Below, piece by piece: positions 12,001 to 21,399 of a stretch of 64,000 nt of DNA; position 1 is the stretch's first letter, and the number at the start of each line of letters is the position of its first letter. Location: assembly GCA_019055375.1 (NCBI GenBank), contig JAHQIW010000223.1, forward strand, positions 248,001-312,000, given 5' to 3'. The position numbers and the translations under genes are program-made. The notes under the pieces are model-generated. The model did no database searches. It was not told where the DNA came from and saw only the letters and a program-made list of their open reading frames with translations. This DNA comes from Parelaphostrongylus tenuis. Taxonomy: Eukaryota; Nematoda; Chromadorea; Rhabditida; Metastrongylidae.

Positions 12001-15000
12001 TATTTCGCTCGGGATAGCATGCATAATTTATGGAGTGCTTGTTGAGGTACTTTTTATCGCTTCATTATTAATTCAATACTTACTATTGTGACCATGCGAT
12101 TATCATTATACGAGCATTCTCTCTAACAAAGCACATGTACATGTATTATTTTTTTGCAAAAATGTATGAGAAAAAAACGGAAAACAAACGGAGCATGCCA
12201 ACCATTCGTAACGCTTCCTGTCGACTGCATACTGATAACTTTTAGTTTCACACTATGGCTGCTCTTCTATATCCTCAGTAATGAGTTTGAGAGCGTCTGA
12301 TAGGTCTATGAGAATGAAGGCACATGTTAAAAACTTTGGAGTCATGCGTCAGATCCACTCAATATCGAGTCAGCTACGAATTTTTTTACCTCTGTTCAAC
12401 ATTCGCGGTGTGAGCGGTTGTGATTCTGAAACAAAGCTTGCATGAGATGATAATGCGACGAAAGAAGAGGACGAAAGATGAGAAGATAAAAAGCGGAATA
12501 GAATGGATTTGGGTGAAGTACAGTCTAGGCTTTTCACCTGATTCCACTATTTGAGTCCGATATAAGCATCATCCAATTATCGAAATTTAATACACCAAAG
12601 TAAGCGTAACATGTCACCTTGGCAGACAAATGCCCCATCGGAACACTTTTGAATCTGAGCCTATATAAGGATTACAAGAGCGAGAATAACATATGTCATT
12701 TTAATAACAGTTTTAATTATAATATTGTTATTTCAGCTTGTATATTCCACTGTGCTGAGCGTAATGATGCGAAAAGAACACCGTCAACTGCCTTGCTATA
12801 AAATCATGATCGCTTCAGGTGATATTAAATTTGAACTCTGTCTCTTCAAAAGATAAAGACCATGCTATGAGTTTAGAAAAGAAGGGAAAAGTGATATAAC
12901 AAACAGAATTTACCATCACTGAGCAAAACCAATATGGACAAATGACTATTTGGATGGTCAATTATATTCCAATATTTTGAAGTCGACCTTTCATGGCTGA
13001 GCATTGAATAAATTTCTCTTACCACTGAATCGTTATTGTCGCAGTTGCAAAACTTTACTGAAAGTGAAGTTTAGAGATATTCTTCCAGGTGGGTACGACA
13101 TGGCTGAACTTGCGCTTACTTCGTTCTTAACCGGTTATTTTTGGATTATTGGCGCTAACTACTGTTACTCTCCGAAGCTAATGTACATCACTGGTACTAT
13201 AGCTCTTGGTAGGCTCTTTTACAATAGTTTTCTCAAAAATTGTGTAAACACTGGAAGTTTGCATCAGTATCGATGTAAAGCATTGAAAAAGGAGAAGTTT
13301 GTACACAGCGGAAACCTTCGATGAAGAAGTAAAAAAAAATAGAGTCAGCGTTAACTTTCATGCGACATAGTGTCTTGAGCCTCGATCTATTGATAAATGA
13401 GACGAAGCTCATAGAAAAAAAGAAAACGCGGTCGATTATTTTCATTTTGCAGGTCTTTGGTGTGGCTCATGCATGAACTGCTTCATTTTGGTCATCAATC
13501 GTCTACTAGCTGTCTCTAATAAGCGTATGAATCATATAGTATGTTGGTTTCAAAAACTCTCAACGGCAAAAAGAACAACATTAGGAATCAGGCTTATTGT
13601 ATAGCATGCATGATCAATAAAAACGATTTTTCTCTGATGACAGGCATGAGCCGTTATCAATCATCAATCGCTTTCACAAAATATTCACATTTAATCATCA
13701 AATGAGGCGTTGACTCTTTGCGCAATGTAAGACTAATGAAAAAGGGGGTGGTGAAAATTATTCACATGATCGTTAGTTCACCAACACACGACTAAACACC
13801 AGGGTTTCAAATAAGCCCAGACATTTTTTGGTGAATTAAAGTAACTCAATATATCATAGTTAATTAAAAGTTATTTTATAGACCAAGTATCAATTAGACC
13901 ACCACTGTGGCACTTAATGAAGTCGATTGCGTAGCGCGTCCCTATGTCTGACTCGTTAACCCTACACGTCGTTCTCTGATGTTCAAGCTCAATCAGATTC
14001 AGTTAGAGCAGCTATTACACATTCATCATGTGTTCCAATTCTGTACATGGGCACAACCATTACTTTAGTTAACTAAAGTAATATAAAGCACTGGTTAACT
14101 TTATTATTTATTTCATATGTATGAAAGAGCGCTTCTGGCTCAGTGGTTAGAGGTGCTATGTGTCACACACAAGTTTGATCGTTCGTTCTCGCGCTCATGG
14201 CTAACCAAACCTTCTATCATTCCGCGGCCGGTGAAGCAGACGTGTCTGCACGGATAGTCAGCAATGACTTGATATATCGCGAGGACACCGCGAGTCATTG
14301 TAAAGGTCCTATATGCATTCAATCACCTCAAAGGAAATTAAAAATTGAAGCCGAATGCATGGCGCATCCCTTAGAGGCTAGTCAACGCCGATAGCTTTAT
14401 CTTTTATTTATGTATGATTTTGATCATCGTTCAGATTTTCAAGGACAATCGTACGTATCTGGTTCTTCTCATTCCGTTTGCCTACTTTCTATTCTTCACA
14501 TTTTACCAACCACCCATACTATTCAACTCATCTCACATGGCATGGGTATTTCCTACTTTTGCACCGAACACGAGCACTAAAGAAGTACGTGGAATTCACT
14601 ATGTTAACAAAATTTTTGAAAAGCAAAACAATGAACACTCAAGACGTGTGTCACTTGTTTTGGTTTCGTCTATCGATTCAAAAAGGCAGCAACGAACTCT
14701 TTTTGTCTGCACCGCGTGCTGGAATGGTTTGGTGAAGCTGAAAATTCAGCTCTCGCAAAAGGCCTAATACTAAGATCGGTGATCTTCACAGTGGGCGTTT
14801 GATATTCGGGGAATTCACTTCAAAGAGATTTTGCCAGTCGTCTGCGTTCAGACACATGGCGTCTCCTGCTCACCACCTCTTCAACATGCTGGCGTACAGA
14901 ACAGCGTCGACCATTGGTTCCTAATCCAACCATATCGTAGTCTATTCTTCGCATGAATGCTCTCAGAATTCGCATTACCATTTGGCATTATAGCACCTTT

Positions 15001-18000
15001 CTTACATCGGTACTATTATTTTGAGAAATTTATTTTCGGACCTTTGAGGACTGTCTCGAATATGGTTTGTCGTACATAACCTTTCGAGATCCCATTTAGT
15101 CACATAGCTTTCGTTGGCACATTCGTCTGTCAATCTTATTCAAGAGTGCTTGAACATGCAGTTCATTGACAAAGGAAAGCAAGCAAATTAGATGATAGTT
15201 GCCGATGATGAGCTCTCCTCCTTTTTGATTATTTGAACAATAAAACAGTCTTCATCTGGATAAGAGCTTTTCAATCTGACAGGTAGCCTGTACAAAGATG
15301 ACTAATGGCCCTTTGTGTGATGGATGTTCCGTGGTTTTATTATTTGGTCCCTGAATTGCTTCGGGCAATTATCCGATTGATGTCTGGTTGCAGTTGGACT
15401 CTCCCTGGAGGCACTGTACCTTTTGCTGTTGCGCGTTAGGCTTCCGGGTTGAGGCGGCTTTTCCCTTTGAAGTTGCTAGTTACATTTCCGGGTTCCGTAA
15501 GCTGAACCTTAGACTGTCTGATCTATTTATCTGCTGCCAATTTGTGTCCTGTAACGAACAAGAACGCGTAGTTCAAGTCCTTTGTACAGATATACCAAAC
15601 AACAGCGTTGTATCAAACAACTTGGTAGCACCAAACAATAGGGTGGAAGCAAATAATTTAAAATGTACAGACACCAATGTGATAATAACATAACAACAGT
15701 ACGTACATGATAACGGCATAACGCTTGGTAAAGATATGCTTAAGTGAATGTGCATAACTTAATGAGATGTATCGTCGTGTGACGATATTATGATGATAAT
15801 GAGTAACGGATCACGACTAGGCAGCGGAGCCCATTTGGGACACCATGTTCGCCCCGGAATGCAAGCACCGACAATGAGATCCAGTGGGTGAGTATATCTT
15901 GTGTTATAACCATGCGGTCACTATTGATCATATATGGGTTGAATCCCTTCACCGTAATGGTAGGCCGAGCATAGCCTAAGTGAGTTTGTTCTGCCACAAA
16001 ACTGATATGTTCTGCTTACAATTTTATTGAGTTTATTTGAGATTTATATGAACGCAACTTCATAATAGCTTCCAGTTACACAATAATGAGATTGTGTGAA
16101 GATAGCAATAATGGATCGACAACGAATTGAGGTGAGGTGGTTCGGATGAGGTCCGTTCGGATGATGCCCGATGATCGAGCTAACTGCTGAATTTAGCAGC
16201 AGCTGAGTGCCGACCTCGCCTCTTTGTCGTGACAAAGGATTACCGCTGGACCATCTCCTCTCTAAGACTCTTTTACCTCTGCGTTGCCATTTGACCTCTA
16301 AGGTCATAGACCATCTGCGCTGCTCAAATTATCATGTATCTCCAGAAAAGATAGCAAGGTTTCCATGGAGGTTTGGTATACTTCGCTAATTGGAGATGAG
16401 CTTGATGTTCTCATAACATATTTATTGAAACCATGTGTTTTTTAATTTTACCGACAAAGTGTAGTGTCCAGTTCCGCAAAACATCTCCGTTGGTCCAACG
16501 CTATCTTAATTAAATATAAAAACGGCAAAGCTTCGTTGAGCTTTGAGAATGCACTTCCCACTCCTCAAAACTTCAGCCATAACTGTACCTCATCTACCTG
16601 TTCTCTTATCGGTTGTCTGCAATGTTTTGTTAGTTGAAACGCAAACTGGAGGCTTCCTATGGCTCATGCTGTAACAAGTAAACGTTTCAAAGCGAGCATT
16701 CCTAGAAATGAGTTTTGGTACACTTCGTTTACAGGGAACAAATGATGACCTCATTAGAAGCACAGGAGTTTCTTATAGAATTATTAATAATCATTCGAAA
16801 GCTTAAATCTCTGGTTAGAGCAGTACTTGGCCGACTTTCTAAACCCCATTTCACAGCGCTGATCCAGATAAAATTATGTCTCACACGACCACGCATTTTT
16901 TTTGTTATGTCGCTTATATTTCGCTGGACTAAACTCCTTCCTAAAACTACCAATTCTCCTTCGAAAGCACAAGTCTCAAAAAAATCAAAAATGTGTTTCC
17001 TTTTTACAGAGCTTATTTGTTAGCGCTGCAGTAGAAAGGAAATATTTGTGTTTTACACCTCACCGAGCAGAGCTTGATCTCTAGACTACTAGTAATCATT
17101 CAATAGCATAGGTTTCAATAATTTCAACGCTGTGCTTAATTTTTGAAAAAAACCGTTTCATTGCAGTATAGCAGGGAAATGAGATCAAGTTTCACATACT
17201 CAGTGATCTTGTTTAACGGCCAATGTATGTGTTGGAGGGAGGAGAGAGGGGAGGCCGATTGATCGATGGCCCAAAGTGTTCGACATGTGGTATGAAACTT
17301 GTTATTCAATTTGAAATCTTTTCTGTGCTTTGAAAAAAACTCCAGATGAAACATTTCATCCATATACTGCGAAATATGCTCTACATGTTCATATGCCTTT
17401 CGTGCTTCCAGCGAATGATACGAGCGATAAAAATGAAGTCGTGCGACGGGTGTGAAACAAAATTTCATTCTGGATGCTACAGCATCATAGAAAGGCCACT
17501 CTAAAAACCGGTTGCGTAAGGCTGTAGCTGTGGATTTGAGCTTTTGAACGACTACTAGCACTCCTGTGAGAATTTTGCAGAGTCAAACTTTCAAATTCTT
17601 AACTGAAACGTATTGAAGTGAAAATGTTAAATATACCTATCCTATTTCTCTCGAACTTACCAACAGCGGCATTTTTCAAAGATCAATTGAATAAGAATAC
17701 GTCTCAATTTGAGACTATTGTGAAATTTCCTTTCCTATTTACAGAAATTACGGCAATTTTCTCCCCGTTGCGCGAGAAATGTAATTTTTTACGAGAGAAG
17801 ATGTGTTTTACTTGATGTAAGATTTCGGGAAAGCAGTGAAGTCTTTCAAGCAAAAGTATTGATTGGCTTTAACGTGGCCTGTTTTGTTATGGTACCTTTG
17901 ATTAAAAGAATCCCATGCCCCAGTGAGAGTGACGCTTCGGAATTGTAAGCTGCCATGGACGTTCTTCTTCACGCGACAAACTCATACGCTCGTCTTGTTT

Positions 18001-20152
18001 GTTCCATTCCAACTCATAGATATTAATGTCACATTTTTAGACGTGATGAAATCCTCCAACGAGGAATACTGACGGAGAGAGTAATCAACATCGAATAAAC
18101 TAGATTATGAAGAAAAGAAAGGCACAAAAAATTGAATGTGATAGTCTTTCCAACTTCAGTCAAAAGTTTACTTATGACATTCCGTCGTTGTAAAACCGGT
18201 ATAGATAGATCAAAAGTTGTTCTGAGAAATGCTTTAGTAATGAATTAATTACATAAATGTTTCAAGATAGGTAAAGATCCTAACAATTTGCGATTTGTCC
18301 AGAGTTCTTAAAAGATTACACTTTAGCTGATTAAAAAACCAAGAAAATCTTATTTCATAGTAAAACTTGCTATCGATTGCAACAAACTTGCCGATATAAC
18401 TTCAAATTTGCTCTGAAAAGATAGCCAATATGTAAAAAGTTTTGTAGAAGACTACTTTTTTCAGTACTACAGTCATCTCCTAGCAGCCAACAATCTTGCC
18501 ATTGTTGTAACAACGTGCCTGCTTTACATGATATACGCTAAGGTACTCCTACAGAACTCAGAACTCAACAAAGGATTAACATCTGCTCAGAAGTCTGTAA
18601 GTGGCGGTTTATAAAATTCTTCCCCAGAAAAAGAAATCAACTACTTTGCACGTTCAGTGCTTTTCTCACTGAGGCGGCCTAGTACTTCTAGCGTTCAATA
18701 TTTTTTTTCATTTTCTTATTGAACGTCGTGCAATGCTGATTAAGCGCGTCTCCTTGCAATCTCGAGGATAGCCTGGTAATGGCGTTCTATAGGGCGATCG
18801 TTGGTGACTGCCGGAGAGTTGGAGGTATAGTGCAGCCCACGCGGGCTGCGACGAGCATCATAATCGATCGCCGCAGTTCCCCGTTAACAAATTAAAGACG
18901 AAATAAATGAGATTAATTGTGATTTGAAAAGAAACTGCGGTCAAGGCGCTATGTGAAATGATTAGGTGATGAGAGACATTGCCATAGATGAACATTGTAA
19001 AAAGAACTATGACTAACTGTTAAGGATATAACATGTTCTGAGATATTAGGACTAGTGCTGTATAAGAACCTGTTTCGTCCTATTGGGACTCATCAGTAGC
19101 ACTCACCTTCGGTTCAGCCGATCCCTTGAGGCTAAATAATGCTATGCTCTGTAAAGGAATCGACGCCGAGTAAAAAAAACTGCGGTGATTTGTTTCGACT
19201 TTCGGTGATTCATTTTTTTTTTACTCGGCGTTGATTGCTCTATAAAGGATTATTTAGCCTCAGAGAATCGGCCAAACTGAGGAACGGTGTTACTGATGAG
19301 TACCAATAGGACGAGACAGGTACTTGTATAGCACTAGACCTAACATCTCAAAGCACGTCATATCCTTATCAGATTATATCATTTGAGCTGGTCCATAGAA
19401 GAGAGGTCGAAGAAGAACTATAACTAACCTTTTCCTTTGAAATCGAAAGAAATTTCATATTAAAGAGCCTGAAATCATTCAAGAATATTTTGCAGTAACA
19501 CTGAGCAAAAGTAATCTTTGGATGCAAAACAGATTTTTGAAAGATCATAATTTACATTCTTTATTGAGAAAAGCTGTAAATAATTGTTCATTTTAAACTC
19601 TGTGTTATAGTTTTTTATTCAAACGTCACTGATTTGTGTCACAAATTTTGTGGCCGCAATGATTTATGTCTATATGCAGTTCTTCTACGCCCCGGCTTAT
19701 TTAACGTTCATCGGTCACATCATTTGGATGCTCGGTCACGGTAAGTGCATACAATTTAATTCATCACATATTTCATTTGACTATTAACTTCACACTTATT
19801 TTCTCTGCGAAAAACAGAAATAATCACAAAACATAATATGTTAGAGAAGGCAACTTTTCAATAGTGGAAACTAAACAGCTTTTTAGTATTTATATTTCAC
19901 ACCACTTTGTTTGACCAGATAGCTGCCAATTTTCCTTCATTACTATTAAAAATGTCATTACTTATTGTTTCAGGATTTCCAGCGTTTGTGTGTCTCTTTT
20001 TCAATAAGACCATACATCGTGAAGTTTTCCAAATCTTTGGAATTTTTAAGCTACCACAAATGATGGTGATTTCTTGGGCTAGAGCCATTTGGATGAAAGC
20101 GTTACGCACCGAGAGCTTAGAAGTCGAAAAAAGTCTTTGCTCTCACCGCTGA
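8998..20152 (+). CDS. SRT-class serpentine chemoreceptor, copy A (9 exons, apparently intact)
   Basis: This is a seven-transmembrane G-protein-coupled receptor of the nematode SRT family, presumably a chemoreceptor in sensory neuron membranes (family knowledge). Exons: 8998-9059, 11971-12046, 12737-12818, 13089-13208, 13453-13538, 14435-14584, 18465-18596, 19611-19740, 19974-20152. Phases join exactly, all introns are GT-AG and no internal stop occurs. The CDS is 1017 nt (338 aa), a usual SRT length. Family marks include an extracellular YDC near the N-terminus, LPCYKIMIA before TM2, GANYCYSP at the end of TM2, NRTYLVLLIPF in TM4, MIYVYMQFF in TM6, and PAFVCLFFNKTIHREVF in TM7 and the tail. 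The start is the first ATG after an in-frame TAA; a second ATG follows directly. Copies B and C downstream share the architecture. No expression data exist, so function is inferred. Confidence 0.85.
9456..9574 (-). mobile_element. TIR-flanked tRNA-like element, left unit of a head-to-head pair
   Basis: Terminal inverted repeats GAGTACTGTGCAAAAACG (9460-9477) and CGTTTTTGCACAGCACTC (9553-9570) enclose a minus-strand tRNA-like sequence. It has an A box (TAGTGCAAAGG), a B box (GGTTCGAATCC), a 5-bp anticodon stem CGCTC/GAGTG around loop CCGGAAA, and a T arm CTGGG/CCCGG. Loop position 33 is C instead of U, and the 5' acceptor strand pairs imperfectly, so a normal tRNA gene is unlikely. An inverted copy lies at 9734-9841. 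Confidence 0.75.
9734..9841 (+). mobile_element. TIR-flanked tRNA-like element, right unit of a head-to-head pair
   Basis: Inverted partner of the 9460 unit. TIRs lie at 9734-9751 and 9824-9841. The tRNA-like core at 9753-9821 has GTGTCGG at its 5' end, which pairs with the 3' GTGACGC through G-U wobbles. A and B boxes are intact. It is 2 nt short in the anticodon 3' strand relative to the left unit. A flanking sequence (TACCACTGCAAGTGGCAGTC) occurs after both units, at about 9580 and 9870. Confidence 0.75.
11126..11240. mobile_element. short foldback MITE (family of 36007-36277)
   Basis: Ends AAATCTTTTCATTATTATT (left) and AATAATAATGAAAGGATTT (right) are inverted repeats of each other. The left arm continues into GTCATGTGGTCTGGTAAGGG and the run ending CAGCCCGATACACA, shared with the larger palindromic element at 36007. 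This copy has lost most of the centre and right arm. It sits in intron 1 of SRT copy A. Confidence 0.75.
11971..12046 (+). CDS. SRT copy A exon 2
   Basis: Acceptor TTTACAG, donor GTACTT. One base completes the lysine codon from exon 1, then DSDRKVGYVN and the first half of TM1 (ISLGIACIIYGVLVE). It is 76 nt, the same length as copy B exon 2. Confidence 0.85.
12737..12818 (+). CDS. SRT copy A exon 3
   Basis: Acceptor TTTCAG, donor GTGATA. Encodes the end of TM1 (LVYSTVLSVM), the intracellular loop RKEHRQLPCYK and the start of TM2 (IMIAS). It is 82 nt, identical in length to copy B exon 3. Confidence 0.88.
13089..13208 (+). CDS. SRT copy A exon 4
   Basis: Acceptor TTCCAG, donor GTAGGC. Encodes GYDMAELALTSFLTGYF, then WIIGANYCYSPKLMYITG; the CYSP cysteine is the conserved extracellular one at the base of TM3. 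In copies B and C the donor of this exon is GC. Confidence 0.9.
13453..13538 (+). CDS. SRT copy A exon 5
   Basis: Acceptor TTGCAG, donor GTATGT. Encodes TM3, LWCGSCMNCFILVINRLLAV, followed by SNKRMNHI. It is 86 nt and ends in phase 0. Confidence 0.88.
14127..14393 (+). mobile_element. tRNA-derived SINE, family 1
   Basis: The head carries a pol III A box (TGGCTCAGTGGTTAGAGG) and a B-box-like GTTTGATCGTTC. The body (about CGCGAGTCATTGTAAAGG to AAATTGAAGCCGAATGC) is shared with copies at 45291, 58103, 27905 and 30590. It lies in intron 5 of SRT copy A, directly upstream of exon 6. Confidence 0.75.
14435..14584 (+). CDS. SRT copy A exon 6
   Basis: Acceptor GTTCAG, donor GTACGT. Encodes DNRTYLVLLIPFAYFLFF (TM4) and the extracellular segment QPPILFNSSHMAWVFPTF. 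It is 150 nt in phase 0, the same as copy B exon 6. Confidence 0.9.
14585..18464 (+). other. intron 6 of SRT copy A
   Basis: A 3.9-kb intron. Its donor lies 14 kb from the window's left end and its acceptor is TTTCAG. It holds dispersed-repeat sequence around 17140-17580. The rest shows no domain, and its short open frames look like chance. Confidence 0.6.
17140..17580. repeat. dispersed repeat, composite (about 0.4 kb)
   Basis: Sequence including AACTCCAGATGAAACATTTC and GATGCTACAGCATCATAGAA recurs, diverged, at about 41010-41640, 54230-54640 and in part at 28540-28630. A 130-bp module (GTGTGAAACAAAATTT through TTACTAGCACTCCTGTG-like sequence) also recurs at 1845-1970, 21430-21540 and 46400-46530. 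It has no coding capacity and is probably an old non-autonomous transposon. Confidence 0.6.
18465..18596 (+). CDS. SRT copy A exon 7
   Basis: Acceptor TTTCAG, donor GTAAGT. Encodes TM5, LLAANNLAIVVTTCLLYM, then IYAKVLLQNSELNKGLTSAQ. It is 132 nt, phase 0 at both ends. Confidence 0.9.
18690..18890. repeat. dispersed repeat, copy 1
   Basis: A core with CTCCTTGCAATCTCGAGGAT, then TAGCCTGGTAATGGCG, then GACTGCCGGAGAGTTGG and GCGACGAGCATCATA. It matches 35030-35190. It is GC-rich against its surroundings and of unknown type. It lies in intron 7 of SRT copy A. Confidence 0.65.
19051..19105 (-). ncRNA. type I hammerhead ribozyme motif (best preserved)
   Basis: On the minus strand: stem I 5' side AGTGCTA, core CTGATGA, stem II GTCC-CAATA-GGAC (4 bp), core GAAA, a short stem III starting CAGG, then the stem I 3' side AGCACT. 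Both invariant core boxes are intact. The base before CTGATGA (A) would face C at the cleavage-site side, one mismatch at stem I position 1.1/2.1. Stem III is short (about 3-4 bp), as in retroelement and satellite hammerheads that act as dimers. Confidence 0.8.
19285..19338 (+). ncRNA. type I hammerhead ribozyme motif, core changed
   Basis: Stem I 5' side GGTGTTA, core CTGATGA, stem II around loop AATA (TACC / GGAC region), then GAGA where GAAA is required. Stem III is CAGG-TA-CTTG and the cleavage triplet GTA. The stem I 3' side TAGCACT pairs fully with the 5' side, allowing G-U. The A to G change in the GAAA box probably reduces or abolishes activity. Confidence 0.7.
19611..19740 (+). CDS. 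SRT copy A exon 8
   Basis: Acceptor GTTATAG, donor GTAAGT. Encodes TM6 FFIQTSLICVTNFVAAMIYV and the loop YMQFFYAPAYLTF, into TM7 (GHIIWMLGHG). It is 130 nt, the same as copy B. Confidence 0.92.
19974..20152 (+). CDS. SRT copy A exon 9 (stop)
   Basis: Acceptor TTTCAG. Encodes the end of TM7 and the cytoplasmic tail: FPAFVCLFFNKTIHREVFQI, then a tail ending EVEKSLCSHR and TGA. The tail is longer than in copy B (59 against 46 codons). Confidence 0.9.
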
Positions 20153-20480
20153 TTGAATTTTGTTGTTAAATATCAATGTACATTTTTTTGAAAAAACATC
20201 ACATTGACAAGAATAATTTATTCGAACAATGAATCGACGCCTCTGCCTTTCTGTGAGCCGAAATAATTTGAGCGGATCATCGACCGCCGTCCATCTCTCC
20301 GTTGTCGATCTCCGTGAAAGGTTCGAGTCCAGTTCAAATTTTTTGTTCAGTCCCATTCTAGCTTGTCAGTGTAAAAGTACTCGTTGATTATCTCAGTTAA
20401 AACCTCGAATAAAGCTGCTGAAATATTTATTAATGCGTTCATTATTTCGATTGCTATGCCACATGCCCTTCACTTGTTGC
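20153..20480. other. conserved segment downstream of SRT last exon
   Basis: Sequence 3' of the SRT stop matches 2300-2600 next to the copy Z relic. Weaker matches lie at 23240-23460 and at 51060-51260 after copy B. Shared words include TCAATGTA, CACATTGACAAGA and GATCTCCGTGA. It could be conserved 3'-flanking DNA of the duplication unit or part of a neighbouring gene. Short open frames exist on both strands and none is recognised. Confidence 0.45.
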
Positions 20481-20789
20481 TATTCTTATAATTAGCTACT
20501 ATCTATCATTTCTGCTACTTAACTGATGATTTTGAGAAACGTTTTCTAGTCATAGGATAGATCATATCAATCATATTACTAAGAAAATACTCGAATACAT
20601 TAATGGTCTGTACAGTAGACTAGTCAGCATACTGATTATCCGATCAGGGTTGATGTCTTATCAATGTTAAGGTGTCTGCTCTCTTACACAGCCCTACTGT
20701 TAATATGTAAGTACCTTAATTAATGGTAGCTTCCCTTGCCCCATGGCACAATCAAATTAAACACCATATTAGTACATTCCAGCGAGTAG

Positions 20790-21390
20790 CACCAGTTCTC
20801 GCATTTCCTCTATGTCTAGAGTGGAGGCCACAATCATTGATCCTTGACGTTTGCTCTACTGCTAATATATAAATGAATGTTGTGTTATATGTACCGCACA
20901 AGAGGCGATGCACATATGTCTGTATTGTTTAAAGAGCAGTCAGATTATATCGGACTCATTCGTGATACACTAAAGAGAACTGGTTTCCATTTCTGATCGT
21001 CCAAATTAGACTATTCGAAAATGGTTACATCACCAATTGATAGCGAAAGAAAAAGGATCAAATTGTTTCGATTCATTACCACTCCTCGCACACTTCATAT
21101 ACATAACAGGCCCTTGTGAAGGCATGGTCCGAACAGTCTCCAGTGTGTGTACTGGAAGAGAACGAAAGGCAGAATCTCGGAAATTGATTCGGGAAATGGC
21201 TATTTCCAGTTTTTACGGAAATGTAGCCCCTCTTTAAGCGTGAGGGAGATAACGCACCCCCAAATGAATATCTCCCCAAAGATGAGATCTCGTTTATCCT
21301 ACCCTCTTTCTAAACGAATAAGTATACGTTTGAGCGCTGCTTGAAAGGGACAGACCTCGAGAAATCGATAACAATTGAATTAAAGCACTA
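20790..21390 (+). pseudogene. Penelope-like element relic
   Basis: Collinear with the PLE at 47677-49638 from the region before motif C (ATGTCTAGAGTGGAGGCC) to its linker (TTTGAGCGCTGCTTGAAAG). The YIDD region is destroyed by indels and there are several frameshifts. It matches at the nucleotide level over about 600 bp; the endonuclease part is missing. Confidence 0.75.
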
Positions 21391-21399
21391 CCAATTACT

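Larger units (their letters stand above)
19018..19371. mobile_element. palindromic element with two opposed hammerhead ribozymes (copy 1)
   Basis: The left arm starts TGTTAAGGATATAACATG. The right arm, read from its end on the minus strand, starts TGATAAGGATATGACGTG. The arms stay complementary for over 100 bp, and a second inner palindrome lies around the ACGCCGAGTAAAAAAAA and TTTTTTTTTACTCGGCGT runs. Each arm carries a hammerhead motif. The element sits in intron 7 of SRT copy A, 240 bp before exon 8. It encodes no protein, so any mobility would depend on another element. Confidence 0.85.

Noticed and set aside
17136..17561. 141-codon open frame on the minus strand
   Set aside because: It runs through a dispersed repeat found in several other places with broken frames, so it is not a gene.
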